A DNA stretch of 64,000 nt from JAEUMG01 sp963805405 (GTDB taxonomy: Bacteria > Pseudomonadota > Alphaproteobacteria > Rhizobiales > Aestuariivirgaceae). This document shows positions 61,766 to 64,000 of this stretch, piece after piece. Every line of letters begins with the position of its first letter. The stretch's first letter is position 1. A program made the position numbers and the translations under genes. The notes under the pieces are model-generated. The model saw only the letters and a list, made by a program, of their open reading frames with translations. It did not search any database and had not been told where the DNA came from. The stretch covers positions 290,202 to 354,201 of the forward strand of contig CAWDUC010000011.1 in NCBI GenBank assembly GCA_963805405.1. The letters are read 5' to 3'.

Positions 61766-63214
61766 TTGCGGGCTCCCATGCCACGCTCGGAAGAGCTTGT
61801 CAAAACCAAAGGTGACAGGAAGATTGCGGCCGTGTTAGGAGGCGCCGCAATCCCAGACTCACAGAAAGTCACCCCCTTGTCCGGCGACCTCCAGCCCCTG
61901 ATTTCGCGCAAGACCCAAGGCCTCAAGGGGCGCATCCGGGTCCCCGGCGACAAGTCGATGTCGCACCGCGCCTTGATGCTGGGCGCCATCTCGATAGGCG
62001 AGACACGCATCCGCGGGTTGCTGGAATCGGACGACGTATTGGCAACCGCACGGGCCATGGACGCCCTCGGCGCCAAGGTGACGACCGGTGCCGACGGCGC
62101 CTGGCATGTGCGCGGCGTGGGCATCGCGGGATTGAGCAGCCCACAAGCCCCGCTCGATTTCGGCAATGCCGGAACCGGCGTGAGGCTCTGCCTCGGGCTC
62201 ATGGCCTCGACGCCACTGACTGCGCGTTGCATCGGCGATGCCTCGTTGTCGCGCCGGCCGATGGGTCGGGTCGTGGAACCCTTGGAACAGATTGGGGCAC
62301 GTTTCGAGGCTTCCGAGGGCAATCGCCTGCCGCTCACCCTCCATGGCGCCAAGAATGCGGTGCCCATCACCTACACGCTTCCCGTTCCTTCCGCCCAGGT
62401 CAAGTCGGCGGTGCTGCTCGCCGGCCTCAATACGCCCGGACGCACCACCGTCATCGAGCCGATCCCAACCCGCGACCACACAGAGCGCATGCTCAAGGCT
62501 TTCGGCGCGAAGATTTCGAGCGAAGACCGGCCCGATGGCCGCCACATTTCGCTCGAGGGCCAGCACGAGCTCACCGGGCAGGACATAACGATCCCGGGCG
62601 ATCCTTCTTCGGCGGCCTTTCCATTGGTCGCAGCACTGATCACGCCCGGATCGGCGCTCACCATCGAAAATGTGATGCTCAATCCGACGCGGCTCGGCCT
62701 CATCGAGACGCTGCTCGAAATGGGTGCGCAGATCGAAATCCATGACAAGCGGGTTTCGGGCGGCGAGGAGGTTGGCGACCTGGCGGTCAAGACCTCGCTT
62801 CTCAAGGCGGTTCGCGTTCCGGCTGCCCGCGCACCCTCTATGATCGATGAATTCCCTGTCCTTGCCGTTGCAGCGGCCTTTGCCGAAGGCTCGACGCGCA
62901 TGGAGGGATTGGCCGAATTGCGCGTCAAGGAAAGCGACCGCTTGGCGGCCATCCAGGCCGGGCTTACCGCCAATGGCGTATTGTCGCAGGCAGGCCCCGA
63001 TTGGCTCGAGGTCATGGGCGGCGGCGCGCCCGGTGGCGGCAAAGTGACGACGCATCTCGATCACCGCATCGCCATGGCGTTTCTCGTGATGGGCCTCGGC
63101 TCCCGCATCTACACGACCGTCGATGACGGACGGATGATCGCCACGAGCTTTCCTGATTTCACAGGCCTCATGAACGGACTCGGCGCCCGCATCGCTCCTG
63201 CCGAGGGCAAATGA
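61766..63214 (+). CDS. aroA: 3-phosphoshikimate 1-carboxyvinyltransferase (EPSP synthase, class II)
   Basis: Sixth enzyme of the shikimate pathway, joining shikimate 3-phosphate and phosphoenolpyruvate. The 482 residues include an N-terminal extension; the start may instead be ATG 61778 or GTG 61832. The four class II (CP4-type) motifs are present: GDKS (61-64), SAQVK, RDHTE and NPTR. Position 136 (GNAGTG) is glycine, where the glyphosate-tolerant CP4 enzyme has alanine. RPMGRVVEPL, SMIDEFPVLAVAAAF and LDHRIAMAFLVMGL are further conserved blocks. It overlaps cmk by 4 nt (ATGA). Divergent from the FYDLN gene. Confidence 0.95.
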   Translation: MRAPMPRSEELVKTKGDRKIAAVLGGAAIPDSQKVTPLSGDLQPLISRKTQGLKGRIRVPGDKSMSHRALMLGAISIGETRIRGLLESDDVLATARAMDALGAKVTTGADGAWHVRGVGIAGLSSPQAPLDFGNAGTGVRLCLGLMASTPLTARCIGDASLSRRPMGRVVEPLEQIGARFEASEGNRLPLTLHGAKNAVPITYTLPVPSAQVKSAVLLAGLNTPGRTTVIEPIPTRDHTERMLKAFGAKISSEDRPDGRHISLEGQHELTGQDITIPGDPSSAAFPLVAALITPGSALTIENVMLNPTRLGLIETLLEMGAQIEIHDKRVSGGEEVGDLAVKTSLLKAVRVPAARAPSMIDEFPVLAVAAAFAEGSTRMEGLAELRVKESDRLAAIQAGLTANGVLSQAGPDWLEVMGGGAPGGGKVTTHLDHRIAMAFLVMGLGSRIYTTVDDGRMIATSFPDFTGLMNGLGARIAPAEGK

Positions 63215-63847
63215 TCATTGCCGTCGACGGACCGGCGGCAGCGGGCAAAGGCACATTGGCGCGGGCCCTGGCGGCACATTTCGGCTTTCATTTTCTCGAT
63301 ACTGGTTCCCTCTACCGCATGGTGGCGCTGGCGGTGCTGAGCCGCGGGCAAAACCCGCTCGATGAGACCGCTGCGACCGCGGCCGCGGAGACCCTCGATC
63401 CGATGCCATGGAACGCCGAGGCGTTGCGTGGATGAACACGTCGGACAGGCGGCATCGATCGTTGCCGCGATCCCAGGCGTGCGCGCCGCGCTCCTCGATC
63501 TGCAACGGACTTTTGCAGCGCAGCAACCAGGCGCGGTGCTGGATGGCCGCGATATCGGGACGATCGTCTGCCCGCATGCGGAAGCAAAGATATTCGTGAC
63601 CGCCTCGCCCGAAGAACGCGCGCGGCGGCGCACGCAGGAACTCGCCGAGCGCGGCGAGATCATCGACTATGACGCGGTTCTGGCCGACATACACCAGCGC
63701 GACGCGCGCGACAGGGGCCGCAGCTTCGCGCCGCTGGTGCCAGCCGGCGATGCCTATGTTCTCGATACAACCAAGCTTGACATCAATGCCGCGATTGCTG
63801 CAGCGATCCGCCATGTCGAGTGCCGTGTCGCAAAACTTTCAGCTTGA
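63211..63847 (+). CDS. cmk: Cytidylate kinase (frameshifted as read)
   Basis: Phosphorylates CMP and dCMP, an essential step in nucleotide supply in most bacteria. About 211 residues from ATG 63211 with one missing base near 63430. The P-loop is AVDGPAAAGKGTLARALA, then FLDTGSLYRMVALAVL. After the break VDEHVGQAASIVAAIPGVRAAL (split here between frames), AVLDGRDIGTIVCPHAEAKIFV and RDARDRGRSFAPLVPAGDA follow, all diagnostic of CMK. Because the gene should be indispensable, the break is probably a sequence error. aroA-cmk is the usual order; rpsA, which often follows, is not visible. Confidence 0.9.
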
Positions 63848-63930
63848 CCCGTCATTGGTCGGGCTAGGCAGGCGCCGATGCGTCGGCTAGTGTTCCGGTC
63901 GCTTTTGGGGAAGCTTGGCTCATCGGGCCA

Positions 63931-64000
63931 GTGAGGACGGTAGAGTTGTCGGCCACGAATTCATTGACCGATCTGCTGCGGATCGAAGATCTGGGCGTTT
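63931..64000 (+). CDS. Possible start of a further gene, cut by the window edge
   Basis: An open frame from GTG 63931 (or TTG 63946) reads LSATNSLTDLLRIEDLGV to the window edge. There is no recognisable family in 23 codons and no clear Shine-Dalgarno. It does not look like the N-terminus of ribosomal protein S1, which commonly follows cmk. Confidence 0.25.
   Translation, partial: MRTVELSATNSLTDLLRIEDLGV

Overview
The window looks like about 64 kb of a GC-rich alphaproteobacterial chromosome, most likely from the Hyphomicrobiales (Rhizobiales). Four things point there. The imuA-imuB-dnaE2 cassette carries an alphaproteobacterial LexA box (GTTC-N7-GTTC). There is a FYDLN-acid (TIGR02300-type) protein next to tRNA-Ala, aroA and cmk. 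The aroA is of the CP4-like class II type. Two intergenic palindromes are of the kind common in that order. No insertion sequence, phage gene, CRISPR array or rRNA was seen.

Layout. 1-4.2 kb: SOS mutasome. 4.3-5.6 kb: UDP-glucose dehydrogenase. 5.7-20.5 kb: fifteen genes on the minus strand (molybdenum hydroxylase with its own MoaD-like protein, spermidine/putrescine-type ABC importer, two enolase-superfamily enzymes, three SDRs, a zinc alcohol dehydrogenase and an aldose-epimerase-like gene), headed by a divergent GntR/FCD regulator with a TTGTATACAA palindrome between them. 21.3-29.5 kb: a second catabolic operon (UTRA regulator, FGGY kinase fused to a dehydrogenase, LsrF/FbaB-like aldolase, SDR and a glycine-betaine-type ABC importer). 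29.5-34.9 kb: barrel-fold protein, ROK kinase, bicupin, and a third importer without an ATPase. 35-42.1 kb: glpD, glpK, a LysR regulator, and a DoxX/ring-cleaving-dioxygenase/hydrolase module resembling the Bacillus mhq quinone-resistance genes. 43-49.4 kb: alcohol dehydrogenase, a YihU-like reductase with a two-subunit ThDP decarboxylase (sulfonate-type), a D-threonine-aldolase-like enzyme with an orphan ABC ATPase, and an FNT channel. 49.5-55.1 kb: a tightly coupled six-gene catabolic operon. 55.1-57.8 kb: adenylate cyclase, small kinase, ureidoglycolate-lyase-like protein. 58.1-60.8 kb: sugar isomerase, Gfo/Idh/MocA oxidoreductase, PIG-L deacetylase. 61.1-64 kb: core genes tRNA-Ala(GGC), FYDLN protein, aroA, cmk.

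Overall this is a heterotroph's catabolic region: at least three ABC uptake systems each lie beside dehydrogenases, dehydratases or aldolases, mostly under GntR/LysR control. It abuts a core segment at the tRNA-Ala gene.

Caution on sequence quality. About 23 genes carry single-base frameshifts as read, clustered at 12.6-17.4, 26-29, 40-47 and 49.7-57 kb. Because the near-universally essential cmk is among them, and the shifted frames stay conserved on both sides, I think most are read or assembly errors rather than decay. They are annotated here as one gene each, with approximate break positions.
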